From Lasiosphaeria ovina (taxonomy: Eukaryota > Ascomycota > Sordariomycetes > Sordariales > Lasiosphaeriaceae): a DNA stretch of 64,000 nucleotides. Each line of letters starts with the position of its first letter. Position 1 is the stretch's first letter. The position numbers and the translations under genes are program-made. Below the pieces are notes generated by a model, which did no database searches, was not told the origin of the DNA, and was given only the letters and a program-made list of their open reading frames with translations. The stretch spans positions 310,001 through 374,000 of the forward strand of contig JAULSN010000010.1 of NCBI GenBank assembly GCA_033439765.1, given 5' to 3'. Positions 34,021-44,631 of the stretch are shown in pieces.

Positions 34021-36790
34021 TCAGGCCACACACTCGGACCCGACCCAGTCGATGCCGTCGCGGTTGCCGTCGTCGATGCGAGGCGGGTGGCAATGACTGC
34101 CTGAACTTGGATGCGATGGCGGCAATTTGTCACCACCCTCGCCGCCCTCGATCGGCGCCTCCTCAACATCGCCCTCGTCCGCTCCCGCGCCTGCATCCTG
34201 CGCAGACTGCTGTTCCTGCTCGCCGTCACCACTCTCACCATCACCAGGAGAAGAAACAAACGAAAACGACGGCATAGCCATCGTCATCACAGCCACGGGC
34301 GGGGACTGGGACTGGGGAGGCGGAGGTGACCGAGACGGAAGCGCGACGAACTCGACTCGCCTCTGCGCCCGCGGCGCACCACTCGAAACCGAAACATTGC
34401 TTACCTGGGCGGCGTGGCGGTTGATGCCATTGGCGTTGCCGAACCCGTTGATGGCGGCGAGCTTCTTTGCGCGGTCGACAGGGACCGGGCGGATGGGCGC
34501 GAGCGGCATGACATCGTTGGGCAAGCCACTGAACCCAGCCTCTGTCTGCGGCGCCACGGCGTTGAGCAGCACCGGTACGGCAGTGCGCAGGACCGCCGGC
34601 GCGACCTTGAGCACGGCCGGGCCGATCTTCTGCACCGTCTTGAGCAGGCCATCCAAAAAGCCCTCGGGCGCGACCGTGCTGCTGTCGCCGAGCGTCACGC
34701 TGGCCTTGAGGTCGGCCATGTCGGCCTCGAGCACCGCCTGCAGTGCGCACTCGGCGACGACGGCGCGCGTCGCCAGCAGCGCCGCGGCCTTCTCGTCCGT
34801 GATCTGGCTGTTGATGTCGGTCGTGTCGCTCTCCAGCAGCGACTCGGTCAGCGGGTCCTGGCTCTTGGCGAGAATCTCGTCGAGCTTCTTGAGCCCCGCC
34901 CGCGTGCCCGTCAGCAGCACCGGCTTGGCCAGCTGCAGACCCTTGCTGAGGAACGCGCCCAGCCCGTCGAAGAAGGCCTCGCTGTCGCTGTCGGACAACC
35001 CGCCGGCTTCGGTGCCGGACTCGGTTTTGTCGGACGTGGCGATGTCCGACTCGCGCAGCACTTGCACCTCGCTCTCGCCGACGGCCTTGAGGAAGCTCTC
35101 GCCGTTGGCGTCGCCCGAGTCGAGCGCGGCCTCGGTGGCGCTGACGGCGACGGGCTTGCGCACGGGGCCGAACTCGGTTTCCTTGGTGAGGAGGCTCTCG
35201 GTGACGGCGACGCGGAGGCCCGCCTGCGACAGCAGGGGGACGAGCTTGGGCCCGATGGTCTCGGCCTGCGCGGTCGTGAAGCCCGACTCGGCGTACTTCT
35301 TGGCCATGCGGTCGAAGATGCCCTTGCTGGTGCGGCCGTGCTCCATGCGCAGCACCGTCTGCAGCGCCGCCTCGGCGATGACGGCGCGCTCGGCGCGTCC
35401 GGCCTCGAGCGTGATGCGCGACGCGATGCCCGTGGAACCGGCGCCGGGGCTGGTGGGGCCGTTGCCGAGGTCTGACTCGGACACAGCCTTGTCGAGCGCG
35501 CCGAGCGCGATGCTGCCGATGGCCGACACGGGCGCGCCCAGGGGTCCGAGAAGTGGCGAGGCGAACGACAGCGCCGTCTGCGCGATCGGGCTGATGACGC
35601 GCCCGATGCTCTTGAGCACGTCCAGGAAGCCCTCGGTCTCGTCGCTCTCGGTGCCGCCACTCTCAGTGCCGCCGGTCTCGGTGGATCCGCCTCCGGTGGT
35701 GCCGCCCTCGGTGCCCGACTCGGTGTTGCTGGGACGCGTACTCTTGGTGATGTCCTTGACCAGGGGGTTCGCGGCGACGAGGGCCTTGATGAAGGTGGGG
35801 TAGTTGGGGCCGTACTGGCCGTTGATGACGCTGGCCGAGTTGAGGCTCTCTCCACCGTAGCAGTGCGTGCCGACAACGGTCTGGCGTCCGGCAACCATGG
35901 TCTCGCCCTTGCGGATGACGGGCGCGCCCGACTGGCCCTTGAAGGTCGAGATGGGGTACTGCAGCATGTGCAGCGGGTTGGTCTTGGCCTCGAGGTCGTA
36001 GCTGACCGTCTCGCTCAGCTCGTACATCTGCGCGCCCTTCTCGTCGTTGTAGTACTTGTCGCCGGGGTAGCCGACGACGCAGAGCAGCGACCCGCGCTCC
36101 CGGATCGGCGTCTCCTGGAAGACGAACGTGCGCAGCCCGCTCTCGCCCTTCTTGTTGGTGCTGCCCGTGAAGGGGCTGTCAACCTTGACAAAGGCCACGT
36201 CGCGCGTGCGGTCCGAGTTGAGCACCCATTCAGACGTGGTCACGACCTTGACGGCCGTGCGTGCCTGCACGATGCTGTCGGCGCCGTCAACCGACGCCCG
36301 GCCGCGGTAGCCGATGTACACCTTCATCAGCGTGACGCGGCCGAAGCCGGTGCCCTCGCCGCTGTGATCAAACACGCAGTGGCCGGCCGTGATGAATGTG
36401 TCGGGCGAGATGAGATAGCCCGAGCCAATGCTATAGCTGCGCGTTAGCATCTAGTGGAGTTGTTATCAGGGGCCGGTCACCTACGCCCAGCGGTTGTCGT
36501 TGGCGCCCATGCCCTCATACTTCATCATGATTTTGACAATGGCTTCCCTCGGTTAGCACGCGAGCTCGTGGCGTTGGTAGAGCGCACTCACAGCGATATT
36601 TGCCGCCATCTTGGTAGTCGCTCGGGTCGACGGGCTTGCGGTTGTCGGGCTCAAACACCGCTTCGCCATAGTCTCCGATGGTGAATGTGGACTCGGAATC
36701 GGCTGGTGTGAGGTCCGTCGCCTTGCCCACAGTCCAGGTTGCCCCGAACACGCCCTTTTGCTGAAGGGAGCTTTCGATGGTTGAAGACAT
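34021..36790 (-). CDS. intracellular V8/trypsin-like serine protease with long repeated amphipathic tail
   Basis: A three-exon gene: 36592-36790, 36485-36542 and 34021-36436, giving 890 aa with consistent phases. The second intron is 48 nt and has GCTAAC before its acceptor. The N-terminus (MSSTIESSLQQKGVFG) has no signal peptide, so a cytosolic location is predicted. The S1 (Glu-endopeptidase-like) domain shows the triad: ITAGHCVF (about H105), DRTRDVAFVKVD (about D165) and FKGQSGAPVI (about S255). After a Gly/Thr/Ser/Glu-rich linker (about residues 320-355), roughly 500 residues hold three related units, each opening with an E-[GA]-F-[LF]-D motif and a hydrophobic or amphipathic helix (TEGFLDVLKSIGRVISPIAQ, SEAFFDGLGAFLSKGLQLAK, PEGFLDGLLKTVQKIGPAVL). 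Two Ala/Glu helices (ERAVIAEAALQTVLRME and TRAVVAECALQAVLEAD) lie between them. The end is Pro/Ser-rich and acidic. The protease fold is sure; the tail is not a family I know. Confidence 0.88.
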
Positions 36791-39623
36791 TGTGTCGGAT
36801 GTGCGGTGTCACAAAGAGCTGACTGTTGGTAGTCCAGACAAAACAAATCAATACCAGCAAGCTGCAGAATGCAAAGATTTGGTGAAGCAAGAAAGGTAGC
36901 TGGTTGGTTGCAAGAATTATTGGAGAAGAGAGGATGGCGAATGTCGTGATGCTTGAGTGAAGAGAAGATGCTCGGATCCAGAAGAGAAATATCGACTCTC
37001 AACGGCGTCAAGGCTGTTGATTATATACTTTTTAATGCCTCGACGACCTCGAAGGCCTCGGCATCATGTTCGTCCTCTCCTGCCTCGAAATTTCCTACCT
37101 TTTACCGTAGCCCCTTGTCTCCTAGATTGAACCATCACCTCGTGTTCCTCTCTCCCTCTCAACCTGGGGGCTATGGCCTCGTTGTTGACGAAGTATGCCC
37201 CACCATGCGGTCTGTGGCACAGTTGTTCATGATGCAGAGCGTCGCCAACTGACCAGCCGCAACCAGCCCTATGGCCCTATGATGCAAGACGCCAATGAGA
37301 AATAGGCATGCCGGGGTGGCCGGAAGCGCCGTGGGAGCAGGGTTCTCGCCCAACGACGGGGACTATCCATCTTCCGCAGCATGCACGGGTTCAATGGCCA
37401 TAGAAAACAGTCCGGGGGCCATGGAAAAGGCGGTTGGGGAAAGACAAATCAGTGCCTTTGGCCGTCGGGGCGACTCGCCTGCCGTCGGCGCGCGATGGTA
37501 TTGGCGGCCCCGTAGCCGCAGATCGATCTCCCTAGCTTGATTACTTTGTGAGACATAAAATCTGGGGAGGCCGCCATGGGCGTCAGCCCTAAGGCAAAGC
37601 CTAGACCAGCCCATGCCGGCTCCAATGACGGCACTCCAACAGTTGGGTGAGGGCTTCATTGAGAATCCCCAACCGGGCACATTGCACAACAGGGGCTCTG
37701 TGGCTGCCTGAGGTCGGGGGCCCGGGGTTGCATCGGGCCCATTGCAGGGGTAAGTGGTTCCAATCAAACGGATCCGACCTGCAGCTGATGCGGCAAGAGA
37801 CCGAATCGAGCTCTAGTGCAGGGAAAGGGCTTTCAGCTGTCTTACTGGGGCCAAGAAAAACTGCTCGGCTTATATGCGGTGCTCATACGTTGTTGTGTGA
37901 ATCTTTGGAGGGAACCCCGTGTCTCTGGCTGTCATTTGATAGACGGCTTCCTCTGACGTCCACCACCAAGCGCGCACATGGGGCATGAGCTAAGCCCATT
38001 GGTAGCATGGAGATTACAATTCCCGGTTCCGTTTGCATGTTATCTTGCCGTCCACTTACATGCAATGACATGGGTCGATTGGACCTCGAAGCCTTCACTT
38101 GTGGTCATGGCTCCACCAACGTGCCTCGAGACCGCGCTCAAGGGCCGTGTGCACCCGATAATCATTGTTCTCTTCCCAACCCCCTCTGGATAAGCGCAGG
38201 TGACCGCGCACTATTGATTTTAGTCTGATATTCTGAGAATACGCACCTACTGTGGCTTGCGTCGGCGTTGAAGCACGTCAAACAATGACGCAGACGGAGC
38301 AAAGGAGCAATGACGCAAGGCCACTGGAGGATTGATATACGAGGGCTGAAAGACCTGGACTTGGACGACCCAGAAATATCACTGCCCTCTTCCCGGAAAT
38401 CTCGGCTTACCATTTTGGGGAGTGATCTAATTAACTTTGCTTGGCTTGTGACTGGCCCTGCGCTTCCAGGCAGTCGTTTCAACTGTTTACAACCGGGCCA
38501 GGCCCATGGCCCAACCTCTCCCAAATCCCATCGTCAACCGCTCCGATTCCCCAAAGGACACGGGATGCTTTAGGCCGAGGGAAATTCCAGGGCTGGGAGA
38601 GAAGAGGCCAACCGCGGCTCGGGGACATGTCGGAGTCCGAGGGAACAGACAAGTGCTTGGCCTCCGGCTGTCGACGAAGCCATGATGAGCTCCTACCGAG
38701 ACGTGATTGGAACATCAGCGAGACGTCGCATTCATTCCTGAATATCACAACGACCAAGGAAGTTGAGACCACCCTCGCCGGACAAGGCGAGGAGAGCTGA
38801 GTCCCACAACATCCAACCAATTGGCGACAAGACGAACCGTGATGATCCACAGGCAACACACTCGACAGATTCCGGACTCGCTAGCTCATGAGACGCGCTT
38901 GTCGTTTAATGATGGGTCTTGTTATCTTCAATATTCTGTTTTTCACTTTTCATGGACTTCAGCTCGAAGCAAACATAAACACTACGCCACCCATCCCATT
39001 CATGACGATGATGAGATACCAATGGCAATTTCTTATCACTTTGGTACCTCCTCTAAGGCGTGCGAGTTCATCAGGGCGCTGACCGAATACCGATAAGAAA
39101 GGGGGACGGAAAGGCGTCAAAAAAGGAAACCAAGATGCGTCCGTCCCTTTCTCCATTCTCTTCCATCCCCGATCAAGCCCTCATGAATCCCGGCACCTGC
39201 CCAGTAGCCGTGGCGCAGTCAAGATTTCAATACGGCCTTTTGAGAACTTCGCCAGGCATATTGAATGGTTCAATTAGTCATCTGGACAGCACCAAATACG
39301 TTCGAGGATCATAAAAGACAAGTAGGTGCCCATCTAGAGCTCTATCGATCACAAAGTACGCCACCTGACCAGTCGGGAAGGCGACGCTGCATGGTCTTTT
39401 CTTTCATCCTGGCTTCCTGCGGCCTTCGGGAGCGCCTGAGCCCGACGTTAAACCTCCGCTGGCCTCGTGTCGTTTTGTGAAGCTTGATTCCTCTTCCTGT
39501 CTCATATCCCAATTCGTGATTCGTATCGAAGAATCCTGCTGGAAAGAATAACAACCACAGTACACGCTTATAAACAAAGGACTATCAAAAACATACAATA
39601 TACTGGCCAGCACACGTTAGAAT
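36791..39623. other. 2.8-kb intergenic, no gene seen
   Basis: Contains the promoter of the protease gene at its left and the 3' flank of the HET gene at its right. No frame shows family resemblance or a workable splice structure. Confidence 0.5.
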
Positions 39624-41675
39624 TCACCCAAGCGTGACCTGGACCTCTTCCGTGGCAACCGCCTCCCAGACGGCCTTGTCCACGCGGCCCACGGCAAGAC
39701 GGCAGGCAACACTGTCACCCGCAACACCCCCTTCCTTCAACTCCACCCACATGACGTTATAGAAGCGATATGTCCCCGTCTTCTGCTCCCACGACGGAAT
39801 CGACCACTCGTCAAAGACATCCGCTAGAGGATGGCCTAGCAAATCCCCGTCTGCCGCAGCTGGGTGGCCAAGCTCCACGACGCCCGCGGAGAGCTCCACC
39901 AAGAGACACGGTTCGGCGGGCAAGTTTCCGCGCACGTTCTGTTCGTAGTCGTTCAGCCGCAGACAGCCCGCCAGCCTGCCGTCGGGGCCCTGCAGCCCCG
40001 CCACCGCGCACCCGCTGGCAAAGGCGCGGTATGCCTTGGGGAGCATGCGCAGCCGGGCCTGTCGCGTCGTGGCGTGCAGGAAGCGCGAGCGCACGGCTCG
40101 GCCGTCGCTGAGGCCGATGGGAATAGGATAGCTGAAGTCGTGGCCTGGGAGGGTGCTGTGGGTGAAATATGTGTCGGTGCAGCCGGGGCCGGCGTTTTTC
40201 TGCCAGCCGGAGGGGAGGGCTTGGGCGGGTGAATCGGCGAAGCGCTTTCGCCATTCGGCGGCTTCGACGGTGATGGGGAACCGAGACGTGTTGAGACTTG
40301 CGGAGTGGGACCACTGCAGGGTAGAGAGCGTGTGCCAGGTATTGTCCACTGTGTGTTGCTCTTGAGAGTCTTGTGTTGTCTGGCGCTTGATGTAGTCATG
40401 GCCGCTCTGCCAGCTTTCGGAGTGAACGTTCCCGCGCCACGAGACCCAAGACCAGCTGGGCAGGATGGCGTCCTCGTCAGACATGACAGCCGGCTTCCTC
40501 CGCTCGAGCGGGTGGTAGGGCTGCCAGATAAGCGCTGCGTCAAAGACCATTGCCGGAAGCCCGGTGACGAGCCCGCCGGGATATACACGGGCGAAGGCAG
40601 TGGATGCGCCCGCAAACGCGTCCAGGACGTCCTCGGCGTATGTCAGATGTCGGGGCGTGAACAGAGCTGCGAGACGCGCGTAGCGGTGGAAATTGGGCCA
40701 TGGATCGATGTCCACCCCAAGGGATGATGTCTGTGGAGCCTCACGCTGACAGGGCTCCTCTTCTAGCACTTGCTGGGTCTCGTGTGTCGAGGTGCAGTGG
40801 CATTCCCAGTTGACTGTGTTGTTGTGGAAGATGATCTTCCGGCGGGAGAAGAGAAACTCTTGGAATGTCCACCCGCGCGAGAACCAAATTGTCCGGAGCA
40901 GGTCCAGTGCCATGAGCTTCATCACCTCCTTGTCCGACTTGGGGCCGCGCCAGGGACTGTATTGGGTAGTTTCTGCTGAGCGGGAGCGACGGCTTTCTGC
41001 GAGCGGCTTCGAAACTGCCCTGGCCCAGGAGCACATCGTTTTCCCAACCGACTTCGCCAGCGTGCCCGTCCATCCCGGCGGCGGCGACCTCCGGAGAGGT
41101 CTAGGAGACAGCTGTCCCGACGCGTCAAAGCTCTGGGCTGCGATGAGTGTAAAGTAGGACTGGGCGTAGATGGATCCCATTGCTTTGATCTGGGCGTGTT
41201 TCTCGGCATCGTCGTCTTGCACAATGCACAGTCTGTCGACCCATAGATGTGTCAAGTCGAGGGCTGCAACCAAGTGCATCGCGTCGCGGATGGTCCTGGG
41301 CAGGACCACGTTATCGAGTGACCCAAGGATTAGCAAACTGTCCACGGTCGTCGTCGTCAGCGAAACAGACTCGGCCTTGCCCCAGACATAGCTGAGGGCG
41401 ACGTAGCGGTGCCCCGGGCAGGCGCGCTCGATGCACTGGCGGCGCACATTGACGAGCCACGTGGGCGTTTGATCGGCGTTGACGAAATGCTGACTTTGGC
41501 AGTGGCCGTTGTGGTGCGTGTCACATGTCTTGAGCCATTTGGCGAGCGTGCCAATCTCGATGGGTCGCGACAAACTGTCGGGCATGCGCCAATCAGAGCT
41601 GAAACTGGTCGACCTCGCCTTCTCGATGTACGGCAGAAATGGCGTTAGGTGCGACGAGACGCCGTATTCAGGCAT
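39624..41675 (-). CDS. HET domain protein (heterokaryon incompatibility type)
   Basis: A single-exon gene of 683 aa. The HET domain occupies about residues 90-285: YVALSYVWG (91-99), LPRTIRDAMHLVAALDLTHL, WVDRLCIVQDDDAEK, MGSIYAQSYFTLIAAQ and FSRGWTFQEFLFSRR. These are the conserved blocks of the fungal HET domain, which mediates non-self recognition and programmed cell death after hyphal fusion. The C-terminal 400 residues are variable, with LPSWSWVSWRG, which is typical of this class; no second known domain (WD40, NACHT, ankyrin) is seen. The frame is unbroken and GC-rich, unlike its neighbours to the left and right. Whether it controls an incompatibility reaction cannot be read from sequence. 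About 560 bp separate it from the NLR-like pseudogene on the same strand. Confidence 0.93.
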   Translation of the reverse strand: MPEYGVSSHLTPFLPYIEKARSTSFSSDWRMPDSLSRPIEIGTLAKWLKTCDTHHNGHCQSQHFVNADQTPTWLVNVRRQCIERACPGHRYVALSYVWGKAESVSLTTTTVDSLLILGSLDNVVLPRTIRDAMHLVAALDLTHLWVDRLCIVQDDDAEKHAQIKAMGSIYAQSYFTLIAAQSFDASGQLSPRPLRRSPPPGWTGTLAKSVGKTMCSWARAVSKPLAESRRSRSAETTQYSPWRGPKSDKEVMKLMALDLLRTIWFSRGWTFQEFLFSRRKIIFHNNTVNWECHCTSTHETQQVLEEEPCQREAPQTSSLGVDIDPWPNFHRYARLAALFTPRHLTYAEDVLDAFAGASTAFARVYPGGLVTGLPAMVFDAALIWQPYHPLERRKPAVMSDEDAILPSWSWVSWRGNVHSESWQSGHDYIKRQTTQDSQEQHTVDNTWHTLSTLQWSHSASLNTSRFPITVEAAEWRKRFADSPAQALPSGWQKNAGPGCTDTYFTHSTLPGHDFSYPIPIGLSDGRAVRSRFLHATTRQARLRMLPKAYRAFASGCAVAGLQGPDGRLAGCLRLNDYEQNVRGNLPAEPCLLVELSAGVVELGHPAAADGDLLGHPLADVFDEWSIPSWEQKTGTYRFYNVMWVELKEGGVAGDSVACRLAVGRVDKAVWEAVATEEVQVTLG

Positions 41676-42232
41676 TCTGGGTGCGCCCCTCGCCAGATAA
41701 TCATTTGGCGGTGGTTGTCCTCACTCCCGCTGTTGTGGGTTGCGGTGCTCAGGTGTGCTGAAAAATAACAAACTACGTTACTTCGTAAGGTTGGCCGAGT
41801 TGGGGGGGTCATGTATCACGTGACTCATCCCCTGACAGCTTTGGACCATTGCTACTGGAAGCAAGGATATACGAACCACAAGAGACAGGAGCACATCGAA
41901 ACATTCTTTAGATAAGAACGTAGCTACATACCATGGTTAGGTAATGATGCCTTTCGCGAGATCAGTAAGGTAGTAAAGAAGGGTAAATGACTTTGAACAT
42001 TAATCACAAGGATATTACGAAATCTAGTGAATTATTTTCAGCTAGTTAGGCTAGATGCTAGTGCTTTCCTGCCGCGAATATGCCTCACAGGATACAATAC
42101 CACAGTAACACCCATCGCCTCCGTGAGGGATCGTATGCCTTTCTTTCCATCTTCTTCCTGGTGGTCCAAATTCAGCTCAATTTCTTTGCAGTTTCCAGTG
42201 CCGAATATAGGTGCATTAGAGTCCCACGCTCA

Positions 42233-43345
42233 TTAATTACGATCGCCACTTCCCTGGGTTTCCTCGCATGAAAGCTCAACAGCCTTCATGACTATCCTCT
42301 GTCGCAAGCCTGGATCCAAGTTTCGAGGTAAGTCTGTGAGCGCGGCGCCTCGTGCAAGCAGAAGAATCAGCGCTTGAAGCCGAGGTCTGAGCTTTTCAAA
42401 TTCCTCCCAATCCTGTGGAGTAGCAATCTGTATAGGTCGTTGGCTGATTTTTCTTCTATACTACCCCGCGCGAGGAAGAAGAACGACAGAACGATTTTCT
42501 CCGAGTCATCATTGGGTTCAGACTCTGTGTGCTGAAATAAGAATTTCATAGCAGTAGATTTTCCAGTGTCAGGCTTCCTTTCAATTTATAGAAAGCCATC
42601 CTGGTCCGGTTGTGGTGTGACGTCAACCTAGGACTTGTACTGCGGCGTATCCAACATCCAACGACACGTGCTAGTCAAGGCTGACTTTAAAACCATTAGC
42701 CGCTCGTCAATCTTTGCGAAGTAAGCTTGGATATGAGAGATTCCCTTTTATTGGGGAGAGGTTGTTGTGTTGGACTCAGGGTTGATCTACCCTCAGCATC
42801 AAGCTGTGGGCTAGCGCAATTGACCACCTCGTCTTCACTCTCCTTGATTGGGAGATGGGGGACTGGGAGCCGGACTGGAACGGAAGATTGGCTAGAGCCT
42901 TCCTTGTTGATATTACCCAGAATAATCCTGAATGCAGTCTTTACTTTTCCGTACTCGGTGTCCTCGGGCCCAGAAAAGCGGCATATTTCCATGTGGTCAC
43001 CTGAGATGAACTGAGAATACTCGATATGGGGCTCATCCAAAGATGAAGACGTATCCTCCACAGTTTTCCGTCCTGGTAGTTTGACTTCATGGGACTCTTG
43101 AAAGGAGTAGATCTTCCACTCCTGGTGATGGCACATCATGGAAAACTGCTCTTGCAGCTCCTTCAAGACGGGTGCAGTTGGTAAGAGATCATCGATGATA
43201 TGCCGCGGGACCCGAAAACCAGCAATCGGAGCAAAACCAGTCCGCCTACGCCAGTCTGTAAGACCTGAAAAGGATGAAGATTGTTACCTAGGCACTGAAT
43301 CAGCTGCTCCACCAACTCATGGCCCATCATTGGTACTTCACCCAA
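42233..43345 (-). pseudogene. NLR-like gene relic: hydrolase-type N-domain, NACHT P-loop, ankyrin end
   Basis: Reading leftwards: remains of an alpha/beta-hydrolase-like effector domain, ending in the block common in fungal NLRs (LKELQEQFSMMCHHQEWKIY, SSLDEPHIEYSQFISGDHME, CRFSGPEDTEYGKVKTAFR). After a frame change comes the linker KIDERLMVLKSALTSTCRWM LDTPQYKS, then a damaged Walker A (FL-stop-IERKPDTGKSTAMKFLF, where GFLWIEGKPGTGKST is usual). The two stops between linker and P-loop (TAG, TAA) sit where Trp is expected. Very soon after the P-loop segment (DLYRLLLHRIGRNLKSSDLG) the DNA turns into the end of an ankyrin repeat (ALILLLARGAALTDLP). The rest of the NACHT domain and most repeats are therefore deleted. 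The relic lies between an intact HET gene and an intact esterase gene. Confidence 0.75.
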
Positions 43346-43663
43346 GTAGTTATGAAAACAAATGAAAACACCACTGTCAAAGTTGCTCCCCAGTAATTAC
43401 CTGGAGTTTACGAGCAACGTCAAGAAGGAGGAAGCAAAAAGAAATCTGAGGTACCTACATGATTTCGGGTGAACATCGTTAAGTCACGAAATTAGGTACG
43501 GGATGTGCGGCAATGCGGTTCAATATGTCGTTGGTAAGCCCAAATATGTGCAACGAAGCAATTCAACCACCTGGCAGGCACAACTCCCCAAGTCCCGGTC
43601 ACCGCGCCGACAGGCAACCAGTTACACCCCTACCTCCCACCACTCAGTGCGCCATATCCCGAA

Positions 43664-44631
43664 TCAGTTGAGGCACTGCGAATACCACTGGTTGGACGCC
43701 TTGCACGTGCCCTGGGAGCAGCACGTAGCGCCCTCCCACCCAGAGCCGCCGCACTGGCCCCAGAGCGCAGAGCACGCCCCGCCGTTGCCTGGCGCGGGGG
43801 TGGGGGTGCTGCCTGCAGCAGAAGAAGAAGTCGCAGGCGATCCCCCGGACGACAAGCTCAGCTTGGCTTTGATAAAGGTCAGTGCCTGCTGGCCGTACTT
43901 TGTGCCGTAGCCCTGGTGCGTCGCCTGGTCGCTGCCCGTACAGCAGTACGGGTCGGCCGCGTCGCAGTAGTTCTGGATCTTGGCCCCGCCTGACGGGCAC
44001 ATGTAGCCGCCGGGGCGGGGGGCGAACTGGGGAAATGTTAGTGACAATTCTGATTCACATTCTGCGAGGGTCTGCTCACGCCCTGTGCGGCGCATGTGCC
44101 CACGTCATATGACAGCCCGGCGACATAGCGCGGGTTGCCCATGAGGATGACGGCCTTGATCATGTTCAGCGCGCTGGCCGAGATGGGTACCGTCGAGCTG
44201 CTGATACCGGACCCGGTGTCGGGGCCGCCGCAGTACGCGTTGTCCATGATCTGCCCGCCCTGAGAATACCCGACCAGCACGAGCTGCGTGCTGGGGCACT
44301 GCGTGTGGAAAGTGTTGACTGCGTTGGCGACGGCCGTCGTGCCCTGGCTGGCCGAGTTGCCGTAGCTGACGCCGCCGCACGACGACTGCCCGCCGCACGC
44401 CGGGTACACGATGGCCTCCGATGTCGACCCGGGGTAGGCGTTGAGGACCAGGTTGACAACGACGCTCGACGTGCCGTAGCCCGGCGACACTGTCGTCTCG
44501 CGCGCGCCAAAGACGTGGACCGCCGGGCAGGCCCGCTTAGTGAGTTCCCCTGACGCCACATCGACAGGCGATGCGCTGGCGAGCAGCGAGTGCGCCGAGA
44601 GGAGGAAGGCGGCTTTTGGTGTTGGCCACAT
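43664..44631 (-). CDS. secreted CE5 esterase (acetylxylan esterase/cutinase type) with C-terminal CBM1
   Basis: Two exons, 44080-44631 and 43664-44026, separated by a 53-nt intron (GTGAGC...CCCCAG, phase 0), giving 304 aa. A signal peptide is present ([20 protein letters not shown]) and probably a KR pro-site (ELTKR). The CE5 domain has [29 protein letters not shown] with the nucleophile Ser (about S123), and in exon 2 [10 protein letters not shown] (about D209) and [13 protein letters not shown] (about H221), which complete the triad. Cys pairing fits acetylxylan esterase II better than cutinase. A Ser/Thr/Pro linker leads to a CBM1 ([28 protein letters not shown]). The enzyme deacetylates xylan, or hydrolyses related esters, outside the cell, complementing the GH10 xylanase 30 kb away. 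A TATA-like TTTATATAATG lies about 150 bp upstream. Confidence 0.93.

Noticed and set aside
34127..35803. 558-codon plus-strand frame opposite the protease gene
   Set aside because: Antisense shadow of the real gene; composition is Ser/Ala/Pro-rich without domains, whereas the minus strand encodes a complete protease.
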